Below are positions 54,864 to 62,771 of a stretch of DNA of 64,000 nucleotides, piece by piece. The notes below the pieces were generated by a model. It saw only the letters and a program-made list of their open reading frames with translations. It had not been told where the DNA came from and searched no databases. Source of the stretch: Streptomyces sp. NBS 14/10 (GTDB lineage Bacteria > Actinomycetota > Actinomycetes > Streptomycetales > Streptomycetaceae); contig NZ_NCSM01000013.1 of NCBI RefSeq assembly GCF_002224125.1, forward strand, positions 1-64,000, given 5' to 3'. Made by a program: the position numbers and the translations under genes. Each line of letters begins with the position of its first letter. Position 1 is the first letter of the stretch.

Positions 54864-55547
54864 TCATCCCTCCAGGTGGCGGGCCAGCCATGCCGGGAAG
54901 GCGGTCAGGTCGTCGAGCACCACATCGGCCCCCGCCGTACGCAGCTCCTCCGCATCGCACGGCCCGGTCGCGACCGCCACGGACAGCGCGCCCGCCGTGC
55001 GTGCGCCGCGCACGTCGCCCGTGTGATCCCCGACGTACACCGATGCGCCGTGCTCGCGCAGCGCCTCCGCCTTCGCCTCGGCCCACAGCCAGCCGACGAC
55101 CGCGTCCGCTTCGATGCCGAGATGGCTCAGGTGCAGCTTGGCGTTCGGCTCGTGCTTGGCCGTCACCACGACCGCGCGCCCACCGGCCGCCTGCACCGCG
55201 GCGACGGCCTCGCGGGCGCCGGACATGGCGGGCGTGGGGGCTATCGCGTACTCCGGGTACAGCTCGCGGTACAGGTCCCCCACCTCGTCGATCCGCTCCT
55301 TCGGGAACCAGTGCGCGAGCTCCTGCTCCAGCGGCGGGCCGAGGCGGGTGATGACGAGGTCGGTGTCGATGAAGGTGCTGGTGACGGCGGAGAGCTCTTC
55401 GTAGGCGGCCTTGATACCGGGGCGGGAGTCGATCAGGGTCATGTCGAGGTCGAAACCGACGGTCACGGGGTGCGCGGATGCGGCGGGCGCGGCAGATGTG
55501 GCGGAGGCGGCGGGCGCGGCAGCAGATGCGGGCGAAGACGAAGACAT
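54864..55547 (-). CDS. HAD-superfamily phosphatase
   Basis: 227 residues from ATG 55547 (ATG 55556 is possible; GGGGAG favours the second). After an Ala/Ser-rich leader the HAD motifs are: I, VGFDLDMTLID (D33, D35); II, VVVTAK; III lysine in EAKAEAL; IV, YVGDHTGDVRGA. The helical cap after motif I makes it a subfamily IA phosphatase similar to phosphoglycolate phosphatases. Substrate unknown. Confidence 0.92.
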   Translation of the reverse strand: MSSSSPASAAAPAASATSAAPAASAHPVTVGFDLDMTLIDSRPGIKAAYEELSAVTSTFIDTDLVITRLGPPLEQELAHWFPKERIDEVGDLYRELYPEYAIAPTPAMSGAREAVAAVQAAGGRAVVVTAKHEPNAKLHLSHLGIEADAVVGWLWAEAKAEALREHGASVYVGDHTGDVRGARTAGALSVAVATGPCDAEELRTAGADVVLDDLTAFPAWLARHLEG

Positions 55548-55629
55548 GCCCGACATTCTCCCCTGCGCGGAACCGCTGACTCCGTGCCGCCGACGTGGCG
55601 CTCACCACGGGCCCGGTCAGGTACCGGGG

Positions 55630-56934
55630 TCAGCGGCGGCGCCTCGTACGCCAGACGAGGAAGAGCGCCGACGCGATCGCCGCGGCGCGCACAACGACCG
55701 GCCAGGCCGCCCGCACCGCGTCCCCCATGCCGTTCTCGGGGATCGGCTCACCCCATCTGCCGGAGGCCCGGCCCCACAGCCAGGCCATGGTCGCGGCCAC
55801 GACCAGGCCGGGCATGCCCAGCGCGGCCCACCTCATCTCGGCACGCGACAGCTTGCGCGCGCCGTAGATGATCACCCAGCCGAAGGCCATCACGAGGAGT
55901 TCGCCCATCGCGGCACCGGCCACGAGCAGCACGACCGCCAACAGGGGCAACAGGCCGAGGGAGCCTGCCTTCCGGGCCCCGTCTCCGCCGCCGTCGCCCT
56001 TCGCGCCACGCCGCCGCAGCGCCCGGCGCAGCAGCCCCGGTTTACGGGCGGCCTTGCCGCCGCCGGTGTCGGCCTCCGCCTCCGCCGCGCCCGCGTCGGC
56101 GCCCTGTTCCGTGCCCGTACCCGCGCCCGCGGCTCCTTCGGCGGCACCCTCGTGGTCCTGGTCCGTCTCGGGCGGCCGGCCGAGCAGTTCGGGGATCTCC
56201 ACCCCGCCGACGAACCCCTCCACCTGGCCGAACGGCGAATCGCGCTGCTCGGGCTGGAGGAACGGGCCCGGCTCGGTATGCCACCAGTCGGGGTTGGACT
56301 CGCGGGGGCCGAGCTCGTCCTCGCCCGCGAGATGAGGCGGCGACGCGGCGGTGGCCGACCGCGGACGGGGCGACGGCCTGGGGTCTGTTGCCGGAGCTTC
56401 GCCGGACGGGGACTCGGGCCGGGCCGGGGAGTCGCCGTCGCGCGGGGAGGGCACCTTGCCGATCAGCCCGCTGCGCTCGGCGAACCCGGACAGCTTCTCG
56501 CGGGCCGCCCGCGCCATCCCGGTCGCGCCCGCTCCGCGCGACGGCTCCGCACCCCCGTACGCCCCGCTCGCGCGCCCCGCACTCCCCGCACCCGCGGCAC
56601 CGCCGCCCGCCGCACCGCCGCCCGCCGGGCCGCCACCAGCCGGGCCGTCATCCGCCGCTCCGCCATTCGTCGCGCCGCCATTCGTCGCGGCGCCCGCTCC
56701 CGGGCGGCCACCCGCGGCGGTCACCACCTCCGAGGGCGTGCCCAGCTTCGCGAGGATCCGCTTCACCCCCGCCGGGCTGTCCGAACCGGCGGACGACGCC
56801 CGCCGCTGGTCGATATCGGCGCGCAACTCGGAGACCAGCCGCATCCGGTCGCCGGATGACAACCCCCGCTGGTGTGCCAGATCGCCGACACGGCTCAGAT
56901 AGTCGTAGACGAGCTGTTCGCTCTCGATCCCCAC
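55630..56934 (-). CDS. membrane protein with HAAS-like N-terminus and disordered linker
   Basis: 434 residues from GTG 56934 (AGGGG upstream). The N-terminal 65 residues (VYDYLSRVGDLAHQRGLSSGDRMR..LRADIDQR) look like an HAAS/DUF1700 cytoplasmic helix pair. A long low-complexity linker rich in Gly, Ala and Pro follows (about 80-300), then three or four C-terminal membrane helices (LGLLPLLAVVLLVAGAAMGE onward) and a basic end. It is divergent from the XPB-associated gene. Function unknown. Confidence 0.82.
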   Translation of the reverse strand: MGIESEQLVYDYLSRVGDLAHQRGLSSGDRMRLVSELRADIDQRRASSAGSDSPAGVKRILAKLGTPSEVVTAAGGRPGAGAATNGGATNGGAADDGPAGGGPAGGGAAGGGAAGAGSAGRASGAYGGAEPSRGAGATGMARAAREKLSGFAERSGLIGKVPSPRDGDSPARPESPSGEAPATDPRPSPRPRSATAASPPHLAGEDELGPRESNPDWWHTEPGPFLQPEQRDSPFGQVEGFVGGVEIPELLGRPPETDQDHEGAAEGAAGAGTGTEQGADAGAAEAEADTGGGKAARKPGLLRRALRRRGAKGDGGGDGARKAGSLGLLPLLAVVLLVAGAAMGELLVMAFGWVIIYGARKLSRAEMRWAALGMPGLVVAATMAWLWGRASGRWGEPIPENGMGDAVRAAWPVVVRAAAIASALFLVWRTRRRR

Positions 56935-57036
56935 CAAGACCCCTGACAATGCGCACCGCTGGCGTATCAGATCGTTCCGACGGTACCGCGCCGGACCGGC
57001 CGCCCGCCGCACCCCCGGCTCGTCATCACCCCCCGG

Positions 57037-57049
57037 TATCGTGGATCGA
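57037..57049 (+). promoter_or_regulatory. leaderless promoter of the helicase-associated gene
   Basis: TATCGT (57037-57042) followed by 7 nt and ATG 57050; no ribosome binding site. Confidence 0.45.
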
Positions 57050-60000
57050 ATGACCAGCTCGCGGAATCGGGAGGCATACGTGCCTGCAGAGACCGGCCCA
57101 CGGGACAGCGGCCGCGGAGCGCCGCGCACGCTCGCCGAAGAGCTGCGCACCCGCCCCGACGACGCCCTCGCCACCCTTCTGCGCGCCCGCCCCGACCTGC
57201 TGTCCCCCGTGCCGAACGACCTCACCCAGCTCGCCACCCGGGCCGGCACCCGCGCCTCGGTCGTACGGGCGGTGGAGCGGCTGGACCGGTTCGCGCTGCA
57301 GACCGCGGAGGCGCTGGCGGTCGCGCCGGACCCGTGTTCGTACGAGACGCTGAGCTCGCTGATGGCCGGCGACGCCCCGGAGCCCGCCCCGGAGCCCGCC
57401 GCGGAGACGCCCGGCGCGACGCAGGAGCCGCCCGGCGCCGCGCTCCCGACCACACCCACGACCCACGAAGCACCCCCCGAAGCGCCCCACGAGGCCACCC
57501 GCGGCCAGATCCTCGCCGAACTCCCCCGCGCCGTGGCCACCCTGCGCGCCCAGGCCCTCGCCTGGGGTGGCGACGACCGGCTGCGCCTGGTCCGCACCGC
57601 CCATGAGCTGCTGGCCCCCTCGCCCACGGTCCCCTCCCCGACCGGTCTGGGCCCCACCGTCCAGGAGGCCACGGCCGGTATGTCCCCCGGCCGGCTGCAG
57701 GAGATCCTGGCGGCGGCAGGGCTGCCGCCCACCCACGACCCGGTCACCGCGGTGGCCGCCCTGACCGGGCTCTTCGGCGACCGCCCCCGTATGGCGGCGC
57801 TGCTGGTGGCGGCCCCCGCCGGCGCGACGGCGGTCCTGTCCAGGCTGACCTGGGGCCCGCCGTACGGGGAGGCGTCCGTCGCCTCGCCCAGCCCGCCCGT
57901 CGAATGGCTGCTGGCCCGCGGCCTGCTGCTGCCGTCCGGGCCGCGCAATGTGGTGCTGCCCCGCGAGGTGGCCCTGCATCTGCGCGGCGGCCGCGCGCAC
58001 CGCACGCCCGAACCGCTGCCGCCGCCCCTTCCGCCCGCGGCGCGGCACAATCCACAGGCTGTGGACGCCACAGCGGCGAGCGAGGCCTTCACCGCGCTGT
58101 CCACGGTCGAGGAGCTGCTGGGCCAGTGGGAGACCGCGGGACCACCCGTCCTGCGCGCGGGCGGCGTGAGCGTACGGGACCTCAAGCGGACCGCCGCGGC
58201 GCTCGATGTGTCCGAGCCGGTGGCCGCGTTCTGGGTGGAGCTGGCGTACGCGGCCGGGCTGCTCGCCTCCGACGGCGAGACGGACGAGCGCTACGCGCCC
58301 ACCCCCGCCTACGACGACTGGCTCAGGCTGCCCGCCGAGGAGCGCTGGGCGCGGCTCGCCGCCGCCTGGCTGACCGCGACCCGCACATCGGGGCTGGTCG
58401 GCGGCCGCGACGCGAAGGGCCGTACGCTCGCGGCCCTCGGCCCGGAGCTGGACCGCTCCCCCGCCCCCGAGGTGCGCCGCCGCGTCCTCGAACTCCTCGC
58501 CACCCTCCCACCCGGTGCCCCGCCCACCACCGAAGCGCTCCTGGCCCGCCTGCGCTGGGAGCGCCCGACCCACCGCGGCGCACCCGCCGACGACCTGCGT
58601 TCCCGGCTGGCCCAGTGGACGCTCACCGAGGCCGAACTGCTCGGCGTCACCGGCCGCGGCGCCCTCTCCACCCACGGCGCCGCCCTCCTCGGCCCCCGCC
58701 CACCCGCGGTCCCACCCCCGGCGGCCCCCGCGGCCGGCGAGTCAGGCGGCACCAAGAAGACCCGCGCCGCGGGGGGCGGCCGGGCCGCCGCGCCGCAGGC
58801 TGCGGAAGGCAAGGCCGCGGAAGGCCGGGCCGCCGGCCGGACAGCCGCCGAGGCCGGAGGCCCGACCGCGGGCCGGTCCGCCCCTGAGGCCGGAGGCCGG
58901 ACGGCCGCCGAAGCCGGAGGCCCGACCGCGGGTCGGCCCGCCCCTGAGGCCGCGAGCCGGACCGCCGCCCAGGCCGGAGACCAGGACCCGGAGGCCGCAG
59001 GCCGGACAACCGCCAACGCCGGAGGCCAAGCCGCCGCGACCGGACGCCAGACCGCTGCCCAGGCCGGAGGCCAAGCCGCGGACCAGGCCAACGCCCCCTC
59101 CCTGCCCGGCCGACCGCTGTCCGGGGCCGAGGCTGCCGTCGCCGCGGCGACGGCAGCGCGGCTGCTCGCGCCGCTGCTGCCCCAGCCGCTGGACCACGTC
59201 CTCCTCCAGGCCGACCTCACCGCCGTCGCGCCCGGTCCGCTGGAGCGGCCGCTCGCGGCGACGCTCGGCGTCCTGGCCGAGGTGGAGTCCAAGGGCGGCG
59301 CCACGGTCTACCGCTTCACCCCCGCCTCCGTACGCCGCGCGCTGGACGCCGGGCAGGCGGCGTCCGACCTGCACGCGTTCCTCGCGGAGCACTCCCGCAC
59401 CCCGGTGCCCCAGCCGCTCGCCTACCTCATCGACGACGTGGCCCGTAAGCACGGCCGGCTCCGCGTCGGCGCCGCCTCCGCCTACGTACGCTGCGACGAC
59501 GACACCCTGCTGACCGAGATCCTCGCCGACCGCCGCTCGGCCGGCCTGCGGCTGCGCCGCCTCGCACCGACCGTGCTGGCCGCGCAGGCGGCGCCGGACG
59601 CGCTGCTGGAGGGCCTGCGCGCGATGGGGTACGCACCGGCCGCCGAGTCCGCCGAGGGCGATGTGCTGATCACCCGCGCCGAGGCCCACCGCACCCCGCC
59701 CCGCTCGGCCCCCGCGCCCGTGCCCGAGGGCCCGCCGATGCCAGACGACACTCTTCTGGGCGCGGCGGTGCGCGCCATCCGCGCGGGTGACCGCGCCGCG
59801 ACGGCCCCCCACAAGCCGGTCCCGGCGTCCGCCACCGACAGCGGCCGGCTCCCCCGCACCACCTCCGCCGACACCCTCGCCACCATGCAGGCCGCGGCCC
59901 TCACCGGCTCGGCCGTCTGGATCGGCTACGTCAACGCGGACGGCGCGGCCAGCCAGCGCGTCATCGCCCCGGTGCGCGTCGAGGGCGGCTTCGTCACGGC

Positions 60001-60091
60001 GTACGACCACACGGCCGACGAGGTGCGCACGTACCCGCTGCACCGGATCACGGGGGTCGCGGAGCTGGCGGACGACCCGGCGGGAGCGTGA
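57050..60091 (+). CDS. helicase-associated (XPB partner) protein with WYL-like C-terminus
   Basis: 1013 residues, longer than relatives I know. The N-terminal region (RTLAEELRTRPDDALATLLRARPDL..PVPNDLTQLATRAGTRASV) is the helicase-associated domain found beside bacterial XPB. A repetitive Ala/Gly linker (about 570-690) follows, then a conserved C-terminal part ending in a WYL-like fold (VWIGYVNADGAASQRVI; YPLHRITGVAEL). The gene directly precedes the XPB helicase, so the two proteins probably act together in DNA repair; the exact role is inferred. Confidence 0.87.
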   Translation: MTSSRNREAYVPAETGPRDSGRGAPRTLAEELRTRPDDALATLLRARPDLLSPVPNDLTQLATRAGTRASVVRAVERLDRFALQTAEALAVAPDPCSYETLSSLMAGDAPEPAPEPAAETPGATQEPPGAALPTTPTTHEAPPEAPHEATRGQILAELPRAVATLRAQALAWGGDDRLRLVRTAHELLAPSPTVPSPTGLGPTVQEATAGMSPGRLQEILAAAGLPPTHDPVTAVAALTGLFGDRPRMAALLVAAPAGATAVLSRLTWGPPYGEASVASPSPPVEWLLARGLLLPSGPRNVVLPREVALHLRGGRAHRTPEPLPPPLPPAARHNPQAVDATAASEAFTALSTVEELLGQWETAGPPVLRAGGVSVRDLKRTAAALDVSEPVAAFWVELAYAAGLLASDGETDERYAPTPAYDDWLRLPAEERWARLAAAWLTATRTSGLVGGRDAKGRTLAALGPELDRSPAPEVRRRVLELLATLPPGAPPTTEALLARLRWERPTHRGAPADDLRSRLAQWTLTEAELLGVTGRGALSTHGAALLGPRPPAVPPPAAPAAGESGGTKKTRAAGGGRAAAPQAAEGKAAEGRAAGRTAAEAGGPTAGRSAPEAGGRTAAEAGGPTAGRPAPEAASRTAAQAGDQDPEAAGRTTANAGGQAAATGRQTAAQAGGQAADQANAPSLPGRPLSGAEAAVAAATAARLLAPLLPQPLDHVLLQADLTAVAPGPLERPLAATLGVLAEVESKGGATVYRFTPASVRRALDAGQAASDLHAFLAEHSRTPVPQPLAYLIDDVARKHGRLRVGAASAYVRCDDDTLLTEILADRRSAGLRLRRLAPTVLAAQAAPDALLEGLRAMGYAPAAESAEGDVLITRAEAHRTPPRSAPAPVPEGPPMPDDTLLGAAVRAIRAGDRAATAPHKPVPASATDSGRLPRTTSADTLATMQAAALTGSAVWIGYVNADGAASQRVIAPVRVEGGFVTAYDHTADEVRTYPLHRITGVAELADDPAGA
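58790..59100. repeat. degenerate coding repeat in the helicase-associated protein
   Basis: Units such as GRTAAEAGG and PTAGRSAPEA recur about eight times with variation (GCCGGAGGCC-rich DNA), making a flexible linker of roughly 100 residues. Confidence 0.75.
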
Positions 60092-60166
60092 CCATTCCCG
60101 TTCACCCTCCCGAGTGCGTAACACTGGATGCTTGCCCCCCAACCCCGTCATGAAGGGCCCAGGCGC

Positions 60167-61825
60167 GTGAACGGACCGCTGATCGTCCAAAGCGACAAGA
60201 CGCTCCTGCTCGAGGTGGACCACGAGCAGGCTGACGCCTGCCGCCGCGCCATCGCCCCCTTCGCCGAGCTGGAGCGGGCTCCCGAGCACATCCACACCTA
60301 CCGGGTGACGCCGCTCGGCCTGTGGAACGCCCGCGCGGCCGGGCACGACGCCGAGCAGGTCGTGGACGCGCTCGTCCAGTACTCCCGCTATCCCGTCCCG
60401 CACGCCCTCCTTGTCGACGTCGCCGAGACCATGGCGCGCTACGGGCGGCTGCGGCTGCTCAAGCACCCCACCCATGGCCTGGTCCTGGAGACCTCCGACC
60501 GCCCGGTCCTCCAGGAGGTGCTGCACTCGAAGAAGATCCAGCCGCTGGTCGGCCAGCGCATCGACCCGGACACGGTGGCGGTCCACCCGTCCGAGCGCGG
60601 GCAGATCAAGCAGGCGCTGCTCAAGCTGGGCTGGCCCGCCGAGGACCTGGCCGGGTATGTGGACGGCGAGGCACATCCGATCGAGCTGGACGAGGACGGC
60701 TGGGCGCTGCGGCCGTACCAGAAGCAGGCCGTCGAGGGGTTCTGGCACGGCGGGTCCGGGGTCGTCGTCCTGCCCTGTGGCGCCGGGAAGACGCTGGTGG
60801 GCGCGGGGGCGATGGCCACCGCCAAGTCCACCACCCTGATCCTGGTGACCAACACCGTCTCGGCCCGCCAGTGGAAGCACGAGCTGGTGAAGCGCACCTC
60901 GCTCACCGAGGAGGAGATCGGCGAGTACAGCGGCACGCGCAAGGAGATCCGCCCGGTCACCATCGCCACGTACCAGGTCCTCACGACCAGGCGGAAGGGC
61001 ATCTACCCGCACCTGGAGCTCTTCGACTCCCGCGACTGGGGCCTGATCGTCTACGACGAGGTGCATCTGCTGCCCGCGCCGGTCTTCAAGTTCACGGCCG
61101 ATCTGCAGGCGCGCCGCCGGCTCGGCCTGACCGCGACGCTGGTGCGGGAGGACGGCCGGGAGTCCGATGTCTTCTCCCTCATCGGCCCCAAGCGCTTCGA
61201 CGCGCCGTGGAAGGAGATCGAGGCGCAGGGCTATATCGCGCCCGCGGACTGCGTCGAGGTCCGGGTCAATCTGACGGAGCACGAGCGCCTGGCGTACGCG
61301 ACGGCCGAGGCCGACGAGAAGTACCGCTACTGCGCGACGACCGACTCCAAGCGCAAGGTCACCGAGGCGCTGGTGGCGCGGCACAAGGGGCAGCAGACCC
61401 TGGTCATCGGCCAGTACATCGACCAGCTCGACGAGCTGGGCGAGCATCTGGACGCGCCCGTCATCAAGGGCGAGACGACGAACGCGCAGCGCGAGAAGCT
61501 GTTCGACGCCTTCCGGCGGGGCGAGATCTCCGTCCTCGTCGTCTCCAAGGTCGCCAACTTCTCGATCGACCTCCCGGAGGCCACGGTCGCCATCCAGGTG
61601 TCGGGGACGTTCGGATCCCGCCAGGAGGAGGCCCAGCGCCTCGGCCGCGTCCTGCGGCCGAAGGCGGACGGCCACCAGGCGGTCTTCTACTCGGTCGTCG
61701 CACGCGACACGATCGACCAGGACTTCGCCGCCCACCGCCAGCGGTTCCTCGCCGAGCAGGGGTACGCCTACCGGATCGTGGACGCGAACGCGCTGCTGGC
61801 GGGCGAGGACGTCGAGGACGCCTGA
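60167..61825 (+). CDS. XPB/ERCC3-like DNA repair helicase
   Basis: 552-residue superfamily 2 helicase. The N-terminal domain (PLIVQSDKTLLLEVDHEQADACR; DRPVLQEVL) precedes Walker A PCGAGKTLVGA (near 204-214), DEVH box (IVYDEVHLLPAP), motif III LTATLVREDGR and motif VI QRLGRVLRPKADG. RecA2-end features include FSIDLPEATVAIQVSG. GTG 60167 has AGG-CGC immediately upstream. It unwinds DNA in relatives and lies 75 bp behind its associated gene. Confidence 0.95.
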   Translation: MNGPLIVQSDKTLLLEVDHEQADACRRAIAPFAELERAPEHIHTYRVTPLGLWNARAAGHDAEQVVDALVQYSRYPVPHALLVDVAETMARYGRLRLLKHPTHGLVLETSDRPVLQEVLHSKKIQPLVGQRIDPDTVAVHPSERGQIKQALLKLGWPAEDLAGYVDGEAHPIELDEDGWALRPYQKQAVEGFWHGGSGVVVLPCGAGKTLVGAGAMATAKSTTLILVTNTVSARQWKHELVKRTSLTEEEIGEYSGTRKEIRPVTIATYQVLTTRRKGIYPHLELFDSRDWGLIVYDEVHLLPAPVFKFTADLQARRRLGLTATLVREDGRESDVFSLIGPKRFDAPWKEIEAQGYIAPADCVEVRVNLTEHERLAYATAEADEKYRYCATTDSKRKVTEALVARHKGQQTLVIGQYIDQLDELGEHLDAPVIKGETTNAQREKLFDAFRRGEISVLVVSKVANFSIDLPEATVAIQVSGTFGSRQEEAQRLGRVLRPKADGHQAVFYSVVARDTIDQDFAAHRQRFLAEQGYAYRIVDANALLAGEDVEDA

Positions 61826-61894
61826 TTTGCGGTGAGTATGGGACAGCGACACGCCGTCGTGTCGGCGTGTCGCTGTCCCATACTCACCGCAAAT
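61825..61894. terminator. 32-bp perfect inverted-repeat terminator between convergent genes
   Basis: Arms 61825-61856 and 61863-61894 pair perfectly around the loop TCGTGT. The repeat begins at the last base of the XPB stop codon and ends next to the stop codon of the convergent TetR gene, filling the whole intergenic space. The stem ends in ATTTGC/GCAAAT, giving a short A/T tract at both outer ends. Confidence 0.9.
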
Positions 61895-62467
61895 TCACTG
61901 GTCCGACGGCCAGTTCTCCAGGAGCGTGGCCAGGGCGTTGACCCCGCGCTCCCATGACGCCTGGACGTCACGCGGGTCCCGGAAGGCGCCGATCGCCTCG
62001 AGGCTGGCGTAGCCGTGGAAGGTGCTGCGCACCAGCCGAATGGCGTCGGTCAGATCCGGGCCGGATAGTTCGTACGCGCGGAACACGGCGGTCGTGGCCT
62101 CGATGATGCGGGCGCCGCCCGTGGACCGGGCGGCCTCTTCGGGGTCGATCTCGATGTTCGTCGCCGCGTACCGGCCGGGGTGCTCAAGCGCGAAGGCCCG
62201 GTAGGCGTTGGCGAAGGCGATCAGGGCGTCGCGCCCGGCGCGCCCGGCCACGGCCGCGGTGAGGCGGTCGGCGAAGTCGCTCGCGGCGCGGAAGGCGACC
62301 CGTACGCGCAGGTCCCGGAGGTTCTTGACGTGGGAGTACAGGCTCGCGTCGGCCACTCCGAAGCTGCGCGCCAGCGCGGAGATCGTGACGTTCTCCAGGC
62401 CGACGGAGTCCGCCATATCCGCCGCCGCCTCCGCCACCCGTTCAGGCGTCAGCCCCGCACGGGCCAT
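61895..62467 (-). CDS. TetR-family regulator
   Basis: 190 residues. The N-terminal DNA-binding domain reads LTPERVAEAAADMADSVGLENVTISALARSFGV with ADASLYSHV as recognition region, and a TetR_C_33-type ligand domain (FALEHPGRYAATNIEIDPEEAARSTGG) follows. GAGGGAGGTGGC precedes ATG 62467. No obvious target gene adjoins: the upstream neighbour is the HelD-type gene, divergent across a 300-bp repeat-containing spacer. Confidence 0.93.
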   Translation of the reverse strand: MARAGLTPERVAEAAADMADSVGLENVTISALARSFGVADASLYSHVKNLRDLRVRVAFRAASDFADRLTAAVAGRAGRDALIAFANAYRAFALEHPGRYAATNIEIDPEEAARSTGGARIIEATTAVFRAYELSGPDLTDAIRLVRSTFHGYASLEAIGAFRDPRDVQASWERGVNALATLLENWPSDQ

Positions 62468-62528
62468 GCGCCACCTCCCTCTCCCTCGTCTCCCTCACTG
62501 CCTGGCCCATCCAACCAGGCCGGTCCGC

Positions 62529-62612
62529 GAGGAAGGCTGTGGGGAAGGCATCGGGGAAGGCCTCGGGGAAGGCTGCGAGGAAAACCGTGGGGAAAGCCGC
62601 GGGGAAAATCAT
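62529..62612. repeat. 12-bp tandem repeat x7
   Basis: Seven 12-bp units with consensus GGGGAAGGCNTC start at 62529 and repeat in strict register. They fill part of the non-coding spacer between the TetR and HelD-type genes. The rest of that spacer (62613-62771) holds no gene I can support. Confidence 0.85.
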
Positions 62613-62771
62613 TCGCGGCCCCGCCGAGCACTGGCTACAATCGCCCGTCTGCCGCCTCCCGGCCACCCCGGGAGAGCCGCCGCCCGGACGGAAACCGGCC
62701 GGCTTCTGACGTGAGCCATTCACGCCCCGCACTTTGTCTGTCTGCTTTGCGTACACGCCGGAGGCTACGCC

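Noticed and set aside
58742..61852. Minus-strand 1036-codon frame opposite the helicase genes
   Set aside because: It spans two well-supported plus-strand genes and encodes low-complexity Gly/Arg/Leu sequence; a GC-bias shadow.
62613..62771. Rifamycin-associated element upstream of the HelD-type gene
   Set aside because: No GGGGCTTGCGGCAAGCCCC-like palindrome is present.
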